Shown here: one piece after another, positions 41,736 through 52,706 of the stretch | How the letters are laid out: every line of letters begins with the position of its first letter | How positions within the stretch are numbered: the stretch's first letter is position 1 | Origin: Seohaeicola saemankumensis | GTDB lineage: Bacteria > Pseudomonadota > Alphaproteobacteria > Rhodobacterales > Rhodobacteraceae | Direction: 5' to 3' | Assembly: GCF_020171285.1 (NCBI RefSeq) | Contig: NZ_JAIUZI010000017.1 | Span: 1-64,000, forward strand | Length of the DNA stretch: 64,000 nucleotides | Program-made: the position numbers and the translations under genes | The notes under the pieces: generated by a model | Told to the model about the DNA's origin: nothing | Database searches by the model: none | The model's input: only the letters and a program-made list of their open reading frames with translations

Positions 41736-42806
41736 TCAGGCTGCGTAGCTGGCCGAGATCTGCGACAGGCAGTGGTCGGTGTCGCCTAGCTGGTGGTCGA
41801 TCATGATCAGCCGCTTGGCGTAATGCGACACGGCGTATTCCCATGTCATCGCGATGCCGCCATGCATCTGGATGGCTTCTTCAGCAACCTGACGGGCGGC
41901 GCGGCCGATCAGGTTTTTCGCCATTGCGACCTTGATGGTGGCATCGTCGTCGTTCAGGCCGGCGGCCGCGCTGACGACGATAGAGCGGGATTGCTCGATC
42001 TCGGTCAGCAGGTCGACGGTGCGGTGCTGCAGCACCTGGAACGACCCGATGGCGACGCCGAACTGTTTGCGGGTTTTCAGATAGTCCAGCAGGATCGCAT
42101 AGGTGGCGTCCATCGCGCCCACCGCCTCGGCACAGAGCGCCAGACGACCGGCGTTGATCGCGTCCTCGATGGCGGCTTTGGCATCGGCCAGAACCAGCCT
42201 AGCGGGGGTATCGTCCAGCACCACCTCGGCGCCGCTGCCGCCGTCGATCATCGGGTAGGCGACGACATTGGCGTCGGCCGCGTTCACGCTGAACACCGCC
42301 AGCGCGCCGTCAAGTTTCGCCACGACGAGAAAGACATCAGCGTCCGCCCCGCCATAGACCGCGCATTTGCGGCCCTGCAGGGTATGGGCGTCGCCCGCAG
42401 CGGTCGCCGTAGTTTCGGTGAAATCGACGTTATAGGGCGCGTCGATCTCGCTGACGCCGACGGCGTATTTGGTGGAACCGTCAACCAGCGCTTCCTGGTC
42501 GGCCCCGGCGGCGGCGAGCAGGCGCGAGGCCATCAGCGTGCCGAGGAAGGGTTCGGGGCAGAGCGTGCCGCCGATGGCCTGGAACACCACCGAGATGTCA
42601 AAGCCCGCGCCGCCAAAGCCGCCGGCCTCTTCGGTGACCAGCGCGCCGGGGATGCCCAGTTCGGCCATTTCCGCCCATTTGTCGGGGCTGTGGCAGGGCA
42701 TGTCGTAGGCGACGGAATTGCGGGTTTCGATGTCGTATTGTTCGGCCAGATAACGCTTGAGCGTATCGGCGAGCATCTGGCGGTCTTCGGTCAGATCAAA
42801 GTTCAT
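41736..42806 (-). CDS. Acyl-CoA dehydrogenase, PimD-like small subunit
   Basis: This 356-residue acyl-CoA dehydrogenase-fold protein starts MNFDLTEDRQMLADTLKRYLAEQYD, with GGFGGAGFDISVVFQAIGGTLCPEPF and the C-terminal QMHGGIAMTWEYAVSHYAKR. It resembles the smaller subunit of two-gene dehydrogenases such as pimeloyl-CoA dehydrogenase (PimD), which pair with a larger subunit. The larger partner is the next gene upstream, one base apart. The exact acyl substrate (dicarboxylic, branched or aromatic side chain) is not evident. Confidence 0.88.
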   Translation of the reverse strand: MNFDLTEDRQMLADTLKRYLAEQYDIETRNSVAYDMPCHSPDKWAEMAELGIPGALVTEEAGGFGGAGFDISVVFQAIGGTLCPEPFLGTLMASRLLAAAGADQEALVDGSTKYAVGVSEIDAPYNVDFTETTATAAGDAHTLQGRKCAVYGGADADVFLVVAKLDGALAVFSVNAADANVVAYPMIDGGSGAEVVLDDTPARLVLADAKAAIEDAINAGRLALCAEAVGAMDATYAILLDYLKTRKQFGVAIGSFQVLQHRTVDLLTEIEQSRSIVVSAAAGLNDDDATIKVAMAKNLIGRAARQVAEEAIQMHGGIAMTWEYAVSHYAKRLIMIDHQLGDTDHCLSQISASYAA

Positions 42807-42807
42807 C

Positions 42808-43995
42808 TCACAGCTCCAGCATGGTCTTGGTCAGAATGTTGCGTTGGATCTCGTTCGAGCCACCGAAGATCGAGGTCTTGCGGTTGTTGAAGTAGCGCGC
42901 CGCGTTGGCCGCCGCATCGGGCGGGGTCAGCGCCAGGTTGCCATCGGTCACGTGACCGGGGAACGGGGCCGCCGAAGCGCCGAGCGCGCGCCGCGCCAGA
43001 TCGCGCAGTTCCTGGTTGATCTGGGTACCCTTGATCTTGAGGATCGAGGTTTCGGGGCCGGGGTGACCCTGTTTCTGTGCCTGGAACAGCATCCGCAGGT
43101 TGGTGATTTTCATCGCCTCCAGATCGGTTTCCACCCGCGCGATACGGGCAGCGAACAGCGGATCCTCGATCAGCCGCTTGCCGTCGCGCTTGACGGTGCG
43201 GGCCAGCGCTTTGAGCTCTTCGACGGCCTGCATCGAGATGCCGACGCCGGCGATACCGGTGCGTTCGTGGGTCAGCAGGAACTTGGCGATGGTCCAGCCC
43301 TTGTTTTCCTCGCCCACCAGGTTTTCGACCGGCACCTTGACGTCGGTAAAGAACACCTCGTTGACCTCGTGCCCGCCTTCGATCAGGCGGATCGGGCGCA
43401 TTTCGATGCCCGGCATGTCGATATCCATCAGCAGGAAAGAGATGCCTTCCTGCGGTTTGCCGTCAAACTTGGTGCGCACCAGGCAGAAGATCTTGTTGGC
43501 GTATTGGCCCAGCGTGGTCCAGGTCTTCTGGCCGTTGACGATATAGTAATCGCCATCCCGGTCTGCGCGGGTTTTCAGCGAGGCGAGGTCGGAGCCGGCG
43601 CCGGGTTCCGAATACCCCTGGCACCACCAGTCCTCGGCCGAAAGGATGCCGGGCAGCACCTCTTTCTTTTGCTTTTCATTGCCAAAGTTCTGGATCACCG
43701 GGCCCAGCATCGCGAGGCCAAAGGGCACGATGCGCGGGGCGTTGTAGCGGTTGCTTTCGACGTCAAAGATGTGGCGTTCGACCGGGGTCCAGCCGGGGCC
43801 GCCAAATTCCTTGGGCCACGTGGTGGCGAGCCAGCCCTTGGCGGACAGGATCTTGTGATACTCCTGCATGATCTCGCCGGTCAGCTCGGTCCCCGAACGG
43901 ACGGCAGCCGAGATGTGCTCGGGCAGGTTGGCTTCGAAAAAGTCCCGGACTTCCTGTTGAAAGGCAAGTTCCTCGGGCGTGTAGGACAGATCCAT
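42808..43995 (-). CDS. Acyl-CoA dehydrogenase, PimC-like large subunit
   Basis: This 395-residue flavoprotein introduces the 2,3-double bond. It has the family FAD/substrate segments WWCQGYSEPGAGSDLASLKTRA and DYYIVNGQKTWTTLGQYANKIFCLVRT, then EVNEVFFTDVKVPVENLVGEENKGW and the C-terminal FGGSNEIQRNILTKTMLEL. Length and pattern match PimC-type large subunits. The stop is directly followed by the small-subunit gene, and the FadJ-like gene precedes it by two bases, so dehydrogenation, hydration and the second oxidation are made as one operon. Confidence 0.92.
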   Translation of the reverse strand: MDLSYTPEELAFQQEVRDFFEANLPEHISAAVRSGTELTGEIMQEYHKILSAKGWLATTWPKEFGGPGWTPVERHIFDVESNRYNAPRIVPFGLAMLGPVIQNFGNEKQKKEVLPGILSAEDWWCQGYSEPGAGSDLASLKTRADRDGDYYIVNGQKTWTTLGQYANKIFCLVRTKFDGKPQEGISFLLMDIDMPGIEMRPIRLIEGGHEVNEVFFTDVKVPVENLVGEENKGWTIAKFLLTHERTGIAGVGISMQAVEELKALARTVKRDGKRLIEDPLFAARIARVETDLEAMKITNLRMLFQAQKQGHPGPETSILKIKGTQINQELRDLARRALGASAAPFPGHVTDGNLALTPPDAAANAARYFNNRKTSIFGGSNEIQRNILTKTMLEL

Positions 43996-43997
43996 TC

Positions 43998-46091
<2,094 letters not shown>

Positions 46092-46129
46092 GTAAAATAG
46101 TCCTTTGTTCGTCTTACGTCTGGGTCGGC

Positions 46130-46885
46130 TCAGCGGATCAACTCGCCGCCGTCAGCGATGATGGTTTGCCCGGTCACATAGGCCGAGGCATCAGTGGCCA
46201 GGAACAGCGCGGTGCCGGCGATGTCCTTTGGGTCGCCGATGCGGCGCAGCGGGGTCTGGTTCTCGGCGCGGGCCAGGCGCTCGGGGTCTTCCCACAGCGC
46301 CCGGGCGAAATCGGTCTTGACCAGGCCCGGCGCCAGCGCGTTGACGCGGATGTTCTTCGGACCCCATTCCACGGCCAGGTTGCGGGCCAGCGCCGCCTCG
46401 GCGGCCTTGGACATGCCATAGGCGCCGATCACCGCGTTGCCACGGATGCCCGCGATGGAGGACAACAGCACAACAGCGCCGCCGCCGTTCTCGGCCATGC
46501 CGGGCAGCACCATTTCGCACAGCTGCCAGGTGGAGCGGACGTTGGTGCCCATGATCTTGTCAAAGGCTTCGTCGGTCAGTTCCGACATCGAGCCGTAGAC
46601 CGGGTTGATCGCCGCGTTGCCGATCAGCACGTCGATCTTGCCATAGGCTTCGATCGTCTTGTCGACGAGGTTCTGCAACTGCTCTTTCTTGCCGATGTGG
46701 CAGGGCACCACCAGCGCCTCGCCGCCCGCCGCGCGGATCGCCTCGGCGACCGGTTCACAGGCCTCTGCCGTGCGCGAGGACACCACGACCTTGGCGCCGG
46801 CCTCGGCGAACAATTCGGCAATCGCGCGGCCGATGCCGCGGCTGGAGCCGGTGACGATGGCTACTTTGTCTTTCAGATCAAACAT
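46130..46885 (-). CDS. Short-chain dehydrogenase/reductase
   Basis: This 251-residue classical SDR has the cofactor motif TGSSRGIG (12-19), NAA near residue 90 and the catalytic Tyr156-x3-Lys160 in GAYGMSK. It ends with the usual VTGQTIIADGGELIR. It is the first gene of the leftward beta-oxidation operon and may oxidise or reduce a hydroxy or keto group of the substrate. Within the family, 3-oxoacyl reductases and many alcohol dehydrogenases look alike, so the substrate is not assigned. Confidence 0.9.
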   Translation of the reverse strand: MFDLKDKVAIVTGSSRGIGRAIAELFAEAGAKVVVSSRTAEACEPVAEAIRAAGGEALVVPCHIGKKEQLQNLVDKTIEAYGKIDVLIGNAAINPVYGSMSELTDEAFDKIMGTNVRSTWQLCEMVLPGMAENGGGAVVLLSSIAGIRGNAVIGAYGMSKAAEAALARNLAVEWGPKNIRVNALAPGLVKTDFARALWEDPERLARAENQTPLRRIGDPKDIAGTALFLATDASAYVTGQTIIADGGELIR

Positions 46886-47171
46886 CGGTTCTTGTGTCCT
46901 GTTGGTGTGGTGCGGTCGCAGTTCGTGGTTTGCCGTGCCGGCGCGTCAGATGCGCGGCTGGCCGTCGCGGGTGCCGGGAATCGAAGACGGATCGGCGCGC
47001 CGCGTTGCGAGCGTGTCGGAAACTGGGGCTATATCCATCAATTCGGCTCCTTTCAGGCGTGCTTTCTGTTGCACCAATCCAAAAGTTAGTCAATATTGTG
47101 GAAAGAATTTTTGCTAAGCGGAAATAGCCCGCTGCGATGTATCAATTCGCGGCGGTGGGAGGAGACTGGGC
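46886..47171. promoter_or_regulatory. Divergent promoter region SDR / acyl-CoA ligase
   Basis: These 286 bases separate the leftward beta-oxidation operon from the rightward ligase operon and contain no gene. An AT-rich segment at 47050-47125 holds the operator candidate at 47108. Confidence 0.5.
47108..47124. promoter_or_regulatory. Putative IclR-type operator in the divergent promoter
   Basis: TTTTTGC-TAA-GCGGAAA has the same spacer and right arm as the site at 24533. Placed 48 bases before the ligase start, it could control both directions. Confidence 0.5.
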
Positions 47172-48731
47172 ATGAATGAAACAGCGGCGCGGCTGCGTGC
47201 GCCGGAGTCTGCGGACTATCCGTTCTTGGACTTTGGCACCGGTTTTTTCGAGGCAGCAGCAGCACATCCGGACAAAGTGGCAGTCATCGACGAGACTGGC
47301 AACCATAGCTGGGCGACCTTCTCGGGGTTGGCGCGGCGGGTGGCCGGGCGGCTGGCGGCCGAGGGTATCGGACCGGGGCAACGGGTCGCAGGGCTGGCCG
47401 ACAACTCGGCCGATTACCTTGCGTTATATGCCGGCGTCCTGCTGGCGGGGGCCTGCATGGTGCCACTACCGACCAGCGGCAGCGACGGGGCGCTGGCCAA
47501 GATGATGTCCGACTGCGAGGCGCGCTTCCTGTTTGCCAGCGCCCGCCACATGGACACGGCCCAAACGCTTGGCGCGGCCGAGTTGATCGCGCTTGACGGG
47601 CTGGACGACTGGGCGGGCGAAACACCCATCGCGGCGCCGGTGGCGGTACAGCCGGGCGACTATTTCGACCTGATCTATAGTTCCGGCACCACCGGCACGC
47701 CCAAGGGGATCATTCACGATCACCGGTTCCGGGGCCGGCAGCTGGAGCGGATGCCGCGATTTGGTCTGGACGGCGAGGCGCGGCTGATGATGTCGACGCC
47801 GCTCTATTCCAACACCACGCTGGTCGCGGCGCTGCCGGTTATGGTCAAGGGCGGCACCATCATCAGCATGGCGAAATTCGACGTCACCCGGTTCCTCGAG
47901 CTGTCGCAGGAACATGCCGCCACCCACGCGATGCTGGTGCCGGTGCAATATATGCGCCTGATGAACGCGCCGGAGTTCGATCAATACGACCTGTCGGCAT
48001 ATCGGGCCAAGATGTCGACCTCGGCTCCCCTGCCCGGCCCGCTGATCCGCGATATCGTGGCGCGCTGGCCCGGCAACCTGTTCGAGGTCTACGGCATGAC
48101 CGAGGGCGGCATTTCCACGGTGCTGGATTGTGTCGCCTATCCCGACAAGCTGGACACCGTCGGCAAACCGGCCGAGGGCTGCGACGCGCGGATCATCGAC
48201 GAGGCAGGCAACCAGCTGGCGCCCGGCGAATACGGCGAGATCGTCGGTCGCTCGGGCTCGATGATGCCAGGCTACCTGCACGCCGACGACAAGACCCGCG
48301 AGATCCTCTGGCGCAGCCCCGAGGGGCTGGATTTCATCCGCACCGGCGACATGGGCCGGATCGACGAGGACGGGTTCATTCACCTGCTGGACCGCAAGAA
48401 GGACATGATCATTTCGGGCGGGTTCAACATATACGCCGCCGACCTGGAAAAGGTGCTGCGCGATCATCCCGATGTCGCCGATGTCGCGGTGATCGCCATT
48501 CCCAGCGCCGACTGGGGTGAAACACCGCTGGGACTGGTGGTGCTGAAACCCGGCGCCGGAACGCAGGCGGAAGAGATCCGCGCCTGGGCCAACGATCAGC
48601 TGGGCAAGACCCAGCGCCTGTCCGCCATCGAAATCCGCGATGACCTGCCCCGCAGCGCCATCGGCAAGATCCAGAAGAAAGAACTGCGCGCGCCCTATTG
48701 GGCCGAGGTGCGGGAACAGGCTCGCGCCTGA
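47172..48731 (+). CDS. AMP-dependent acyl-CoA synthetase 1
   Basis: This 519-residue ligase of the acyl-adenylate family has the P-loop IYSSGTTGTPKGIIHDH, the EVYGMTEGGISTVLD adenine-binding region, and IRTGDMGRIDEDGFIHLLDRKKDMIISGG leading into the C-terminal domain with RSAIGKIQKKELR (catalytic Lys). It is more like medium-chain, aromatic or carnitine-CoA ligases than the long-chain FadD group. It is divergent from the SDR/FadJ operon and followed by a second ligase, suggesting alternative substrates or successive intermediates. Confidence 0.9.
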   Translation: MNETAARLRAPESADYPFLDFGTGFFEAAAAHPDKVAVIDETGNHSWATFSGLARRVAGRLAAEGIGPGQRVAGLADNSADYLALYAGVLLAGACMVPLPTSGSDGALAKMMSDCEARFLFASARHMDTAQTLGAAELIALDGLDDWAGETPIAAPVAVQPGDYFDLIYSSGTTGTPKGIIHDHRFRGRQLERMPRFGLDGEARLMMSTPLYSNTTLVAALPVMVKGGTIISMAKFDVTRFLELSQEHAATHAMLVPVQYMRLMNAPEFDQYDLSAYRAKMSTSAPLPGPLIRDIVARWPGNLFEVYGMTEGGISTVLDCVAYPDKLDTVGKPAEGCDARIIDEAGNQLAPGEYGEIVGRSGSMMPGYLHADDKTREILWRSPEGLDFIRTGDMGRIDEDGFIHLLDRKKDMIISGGFNIYAADLEKVLRDHPDVADVAVIAIPSADWGETPLGLVVLKPGAGTQAEEIRAWANDQLGKTQRLSAIEIRDDLPRSAIGKIQKKELRAPYWAEVREQARA

Positions 48732-48784
48732 TCCCGCCCGATTGTGCCCGACTGCGCCAGACAAGGAAACGAGAAGACAACCAA

Positions 48785-50437
48785 GTGACCACCACGCCGC
48801 ATTCCCACAGCTACTGGCCCAGCGACATCCCCCGCGAGATGGTGCTGCCCGACCGTTGCGTCGACGCCAACCTCGACGCCACAGCCGAACGGTTCGGCAC
48901 GCGTGACGCGATCATCTTTCAGGGGCGGCATATCCGCTTTGCCGAACTGCACGGCCATGTGCAGGCGATGGCGGGCTACCTGCAGAACCGCTGTCGCCTG
49001 ACCCGGGGCGACCGGGTGCTTCTGTATATGCAGAACAGCCCGCAGTGCATCATCAGCTACTACGCGATCCTGCGCGCGGGTGGCGTGGTGGTTCCGGTGA
49101 ATCCGATGAACAAACACGGCGAGCTGGAATACCTGCTGCAGGACACCGGCGCGCAGATCATGATGATCGGGGTCGAACTGGCCGATAACGTGCGCCAGCT
49201 GATCGCCGACGGTGCGATCCCTCATGTCATCGGCGCCAGCTATATCGAGATGGGCGATCCCGGCGATGATCTGCCGCTGCCCGATCCGCTGCCTGGGCTG
49301 CGCGAGGCCGATTTCACCGGCCCGGCCACCCATCGGTTCAACGAGGCGCTGGCAGCGGGCGAATCCCCGCGCCCGCGCGAAACCACGCCGGATGATATGG
49401 CGGTGATCCCTTACAGCTCGGGTACCACCGGTCAGCCCAAGGGCTGTGTCCATACTCACCGCACGGTGATGGCAACGCTGGTGGGCGGGGCGCTGTGGAA
49501 CCCGTCGGATGAAAACGACATCCACCTGGCCACCCTGCCCTATTTCCATGTCACCGGCATGCAAAACTCGATGAACACGCCGATCTATGTCGGCGGCTGC
49601 GTGGTGCTTCTGACACGGTGGAACGCGCTATATGCGGCGAAGCTGATCGAACGGCACCGGATCACCCGATGGCGGTCGATCACCACCATGGCGATCGACC
49701 TGCTGAACCATCCCGGATTCGACAGTTTCAACCTGTCCTCGCTGACCGGCATCGGCGGCGGCGGCGCGGCGATGCCCGATGCGGTGGCGCGCAAGATGAA
49801 GGACCGGATCGGGCTGGACTACATCGAAGGCTACGGCCTGTCGGAAACCATGGCGGCCACCCATATCAACCCGCTCGACGCGCCCAAGAACCAGTGCCTG
49901 GGCGTGCCGCTGTTCGAGGTCGACGCGCGCATTCTGGAACCCGGCGGCACCCGCGAGCTGGAGATCGGCGAACCGGGCGAGATCGTGATGAACGCACCGC
50001 AGGTGTTCAAGGGCTACTGGAACAACCCGCAGGCCACCGAGGCCGCGTTCATCGACATCGACGGCAAGCCGTTTTTCCGCACCGGCGACATCGCCTACCG
50101 CGATGCGGAGGGCTATTTTTTCATGGTCGACCGGGTCAAGCGGATGGTGAACGTGTCCGGCTTCAAGGTCTGGCCGGCCGAGGTGGAGGCGCTGATGCAC
50201 CATCACCCGGCGATTTCCGAGGCCTGTGTCGTGGGCAGCTATGACGACCGGCGCGGCGAAATCGTCAAGGCCTACGTGGTTCCAAATGCCGCAGCCGAAA
50301 AGACGCCGGATGCGGATGACATCATCGCGTGGTGTCGCCAGGAAATGGCAGCATATAAGTGCCCGCGCGCCATCGAATTCGTTGACGCGTTGCCGAAATC
50401 AGCCAGCGGAAAAGTTCTCTGGAAGGAGCTTTCGTGA
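48785..50437 (+). CDS. AMP-dependent acyl-CoA synthetase 2
   Basis: This 550-residue ligase has the P-loop IPYSSGTTGQPKGCVHTH, GYGLSETMAATHINPLD, and FFRTGDIAYRDAEGYFFMVDRVKRMVNVSGFKVWP, then KSASGKVLWKEL at the end. I start at the GTG 48785 (TTTPHSHSYWPSDIP follows), with GAGAAG nine bases upstream; the longer frame would run back into the first ligase gene. It probably shares an operon with that ligase and precedes the IclR gene. The two ligases are clearly different proteins, not a recent duplication. Confidence 0.88.
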   Translation: MTTTPHSHSYWPSDIPREMVLPDRCVDANLDATAERFGTRDAIIFQGRHIRFAELHGHVQAMAGYLQNRCRLTRGDRVLLYMQNSPQCIISYYAILRAGGVVVPVNPMNKHGELEYLLQDTGAQIMMIGVELADNVRQLIADGAIPHVIGASYIEMGDPGDDLPLPDPLPGLREADFTGPATHRFNEALAAGESPRPRETTPDDMAVIPYSSGTTGQPKGCVHTHRTVMATLVGGALWNPSDENDIHLATLPYFHVTGMQNSMNTPIYVGGCVVLLTRWNALYAAKLIERHRITRWRSITTMAIDLLNHPGFDSFNLSSLTGIGGGGAAMPDAVARKMKDRIGLDYIEGYGLSETMAATHINPLDAPKNQCLGVPLFEVDARILEPGGTRELEIGEPGEIVMNAPQVFKGYWNNPQATEAAFIDIDGKPFFRTGDIAYRDAEGYFFMVDRVKRMVNVSGFKVWPAEVEALMHHHPAISEACVVGSYDDRRGEIVKAYVVPNAAAEKTPDADDIIAWCRQEMAAYKCPRAIEFVDALPKSASGKVLWKELS

Positions 50438-50455
50438 CGCGGTAATTTCGGCTAA

Positions 50456-50472
50456 TTTCCGCAGCGCGGAAA
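50456..50472. promoter_or_regulatory. Near-ideal IclR-type operator before the IclR gene
   Basis: TTTCCGC-AGC-GCGGAAA has perfect 7-base arms with a 3-base spacer and is the best copy of the repeated motif. It ends 47 bases before the regulator's ATG, which suggests autoregulation. Confidence 0.6.
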
Positions 50473-50519
50473 ATAATGGCGCCCGGACTTCCAGCCGGGA
50501 CAGTGCAAGGACGAGACTG

Positions 50520-51344
50520 ATGAGAAAACGCACACCTCCTGTCGACGACAGCGAACAGGCCGCCGGGTCCGGCAACGACCGGCAGTTCATCACGTCGCTG
50601 CACCGCGGGCTGGAAGTGCTGCGCGCCTTCCGCCCCGAAGATCGCGCCGGGCTGTCGAACGGCGATCTGGCCGAACGCACAGGGCTGCCGAATTCCACCG
50701 TGTCGCGTCTGACGTTCACGCTGCTGAAAACCGGGTACTTGCTCTATGACAACGACACCGGGCGGTACCGGATGGGCGTGCCCGTGCTCAGCCTCGGCTA
50801 TGCCTGCCTCAGCGGGTTGCCGGTGCGCGAAACCGCGCAGACCTATATGCAGGAACTGGCGGATGCCTGTGGCGAGGGCGTGCTGGTGGCGCTTGGCGGC
50901 CGTGTCGATTTCACCATGATCTATCTCGCCGCCGCCCGCTCGCGCAGCGTGATCTCGCTGCAACTGGGGGTCGGGTCGCGGATTTCACTGGCCCGCTCGG
51001 CGATGGGGCGCGCCTATCTCGCGGGCTGCAAGGGCGAGGAAAAGACCGAGCTGATGGAGGCCATTGAGGAACGCACCGGGCCAGAGGACTGGCCCAAGAT
51101 GCGCGATGGCATTCTGGATGCGGAACAGCAGATCGCCGAAAACGGGTTCTACGCCAACATCGGCGAATGGCAGCCAGGCGTGCATTCCGTGGCGGTTCCG
51201 TTCCGCAGCATGCAGAACAATTCGCCTTTGCTCGCCTTTAACCTCGGCGGCCCGGCCAACTACCTGCCAAAGGACCGTCTGATCAACGAATTCGGTCCGA
51301 AACTGGCGGAAATGGTGGGAACCCTCAGCCAGAGCGCGATCTGA
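50520..51344 (+). CDS. IclR-family transcriptional regulator
   Basis: This 274-residue regulator has an N-terminal winged helix (about residues 20-80, FITSLHRGLEVLRAFRP with GLPNSTVSRLTFTLLKTGYL) and a C-terminal IclR effector domain (ETAQTYMQELADACGEGVLVAL, ISLARSAMGRAYLAG). The ATG at 50520 has AAGGA eight bases upstream; the longer upstream frame has no support. It lies at the end of the ligase operon and next to a flavoprotein gene. The GCGGAAA-type repeats upstream of several acyl-CoA operons here make it the likely local regulator, with an acyl compound as effector. Confidence 0.92.
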   Translation: MRKRTPPVDDSEQAAGSGNDRQFITSLHRGLEVLRAFRPEDRAGLSNGDLAERTGLPNSTVSRLTFTLLKTGYLLYDNDTGRYRMGVPVLSLGYACLSGLPVRETAQTYMQELADACGEGVLVALGGRVDFTMIYLAAARSRSVISLQLGVGSRISLARSAMGRAYLAGCKGEEKTELMEAIEERTGPEDWPKMRDGILDAEQQIAENGFYANIGEWQPGVHSVAVPFRSMQNNSPLLAFNLGGPANYLPKDRLINEFGPKLAEMVGTLSQSAI

Positions 51345-51367
51345 TCCGGCCCGTGACGCTGGGTAAC

Positions 51368-51418
51368 TACAAATTTTGTATTCACTCGCTGACGAAGTTG
51401 AGTAGTGTTCACGGAACA
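51368..51418. promoter_or_regulatory. Two palindromes upstream of the flavoprotein gene
   Basis: TACAAA-T-TTTGTA (51368-51380) and TGTTC-ACG-GAACA (51406-51418) are both perfect and lie 26 bases apart in the short gap after the IclR gene. They differ from the GCGGAAA motif, so another regulator may act here. Confidence 0.4.
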
Positions 51419-51464
51419 TGCGCGGGGTCTGCCCCGTCGCAGCCCGTGTAGGAGGACCACACCC

Positions 51465-52445
51465 TTGACCATGCCGCCCGTATTCGACCACCTGCGCCTG
51501 CCGCTGATCGGCAGCCCGCTGTTCATCATCTCGAACCCCGATCTGGTGATTGCCCAGTGCAAGGCCGGCATCGTCGGCGCCTTTCCGGCACTGAACGCGC
51601 GCGAGGCCGAGGGCGAGCCGATCGAGCTGGAGAAATGGCTGATCCGCATCAACGAGGAGTTGGACCGGTACAACCAGGCCAACCCAGACAGCCCCGCCGC
51701 GCCTTATGCGGTGAACCAGATCGTGCACCGGTCGAACGGCCGGCTGGAACGTGACGTGGAGCTGTGCGTGAAACACAAGGTGCCGGTCTGGATCACCTCG
51801 CTGGGAGCGCAGACCTGGGTCAATGACGCGGCGCATTCCTGTGGCGGCATCACCCTGCATGACGTGATCAACAACCGCTTCGCCAAGAAGGCCATCGAAA
51901 AAGGCGCCGACGGTCTGATCGCGGTGGCGGCCGGGGCCGGTGGCCATGCGGGCGCGCTGTCGCCCTTTGCGCTGGTGCAGGAGATCCGCAGCTGGTTCGA
52001 CGGGCCGCTGTTCCTGTCGGGCGCGATTTCGCGCGGTGACAGCATTCTGGCGGCGCAGGCGATGGGTGCCGACGGCGGCTATGCCGGCTCGGCCTTTATC
52101 GCCACCGAAGAGGCCAACGCGGTCGAGGCCTACAAGCGGATGATCGTGGAAAACGGCGCCGACGACATCGTCTATTCCAACCTCTTCACCGGGGTCTGGG
52201 GCAACTACCTGAAGCCGTCGGTGGCCGCCGCCGGCATGGACCCCGACAATCTGGAACGGTCGGACCCGACCAAGATGGACTTCAGCTCCGGCCGCTCCAA
52301 GCCCAAGAGCTGGAAAGAGATCTGGGGGTCGGGCCAAGGCATCGGCGCGGTGAACGAGATCCTGCCGGCAGCCGAGCTGGTGGACCGTTTCGCGACGGAA
52401 TACGAGGCGGCCAAGAAGCGGCTGGCGGCAACGGTGGGGCTGTAA
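51465..52445 (+). CDS. Nitronate monooxygenase-like FMN protein
   Basis: This 326-residue TIM-barrel flavoprotein of the 2-nitropropane dioxygenase/FabK superfamily has LRLPLIGSPLFIISNPDLV at the start, GLIAVAAGAGGHAGALSPFALV (phosphate-binding) and GPLFLSGAISRGDSILAAQAMGADGGYAGSAFIATEE. Members oxidise alkyl nitronates or reduce enoyl thioesters; in acyl-CoA clusters like this an enoyl-CoA reductase-type role is possible. I prefer the TTG at 51465, eight bases after GGAGGA, over the ATG two codons later (14 bases away). Confidence 0.87.
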   Translation: MTMPPVFDHLRLPLIGSPLFIISNPDLVIAQCKAGIVGAFPALNAREAEGEPIELEKWLIRINEELDRYNQANPDSPAAPYAVNQIVHRSNGRLERDVELCVKHKVPVWITSLGAQTWVNDAAHSCGGITLHDVINNRFAKKAIEKGADGLIAVAAGAGGHAGALSPFALVQEIRSWFDGPLFLSGAISRGDSILAAQAMGADGGYAGSAFIATEEANAVEAYKRMIVENGADDIVYSNLFTGVWGNYLKPSVAAAGMDPDNLERSDPTKMDFSSGRSKPKSWKEIWGSGQGIGAVNEILPAAELVDRFATEYEAAKKRLAATVGL

Positions 52446-52464
52446 GCGGCTTGGGCGCGCGGCC

Positions 52465-52650
52465 CTAAAGGCCGCGCTCTGCCCGTTTGCGGTCGATCAT
52501 CGCCGCGATGTCCTGACGCGCGGTTTCATCGCTGACAAAAACGCCCGCTTGCCGCTGCGCAATGAGTTGGCGAAACAGGTTATCCGGGTGATCGGATGCC
52601 TTGACGATGGCTGCTTCAGACGCCGGTCCCGTTTGCTTTTGGTCTTTCAT
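52465..52650 (-). CDS. Small hypothetical protein
   Basis: This 61-residue, highly charged, probably helical protein (MKDQKQTGPASEAAIVKA, then DETARQDIAAMIDRKRAERGL) has no signal or membrane span. A GGGGG-rich stretch lies five bases before the ATG. It sits alone between two convergent acyl-CoA genes. I do not recognise it, but the codon usage looks normal and nothing overlaps it. Confidence 0.5.
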   Translation of the reverse strand: MKDQKQTGPASEAAIVKASDHPDNLFRQLIAQRQAGVFVSDETARQDIAAMIDRKRAERGL

Positions 52651-52706
52651 AGCTGCCCCCGGTTTCAGGGACAGCCTAGAGATATCAGCCCGTTTTGGTC
52701 AACGGC

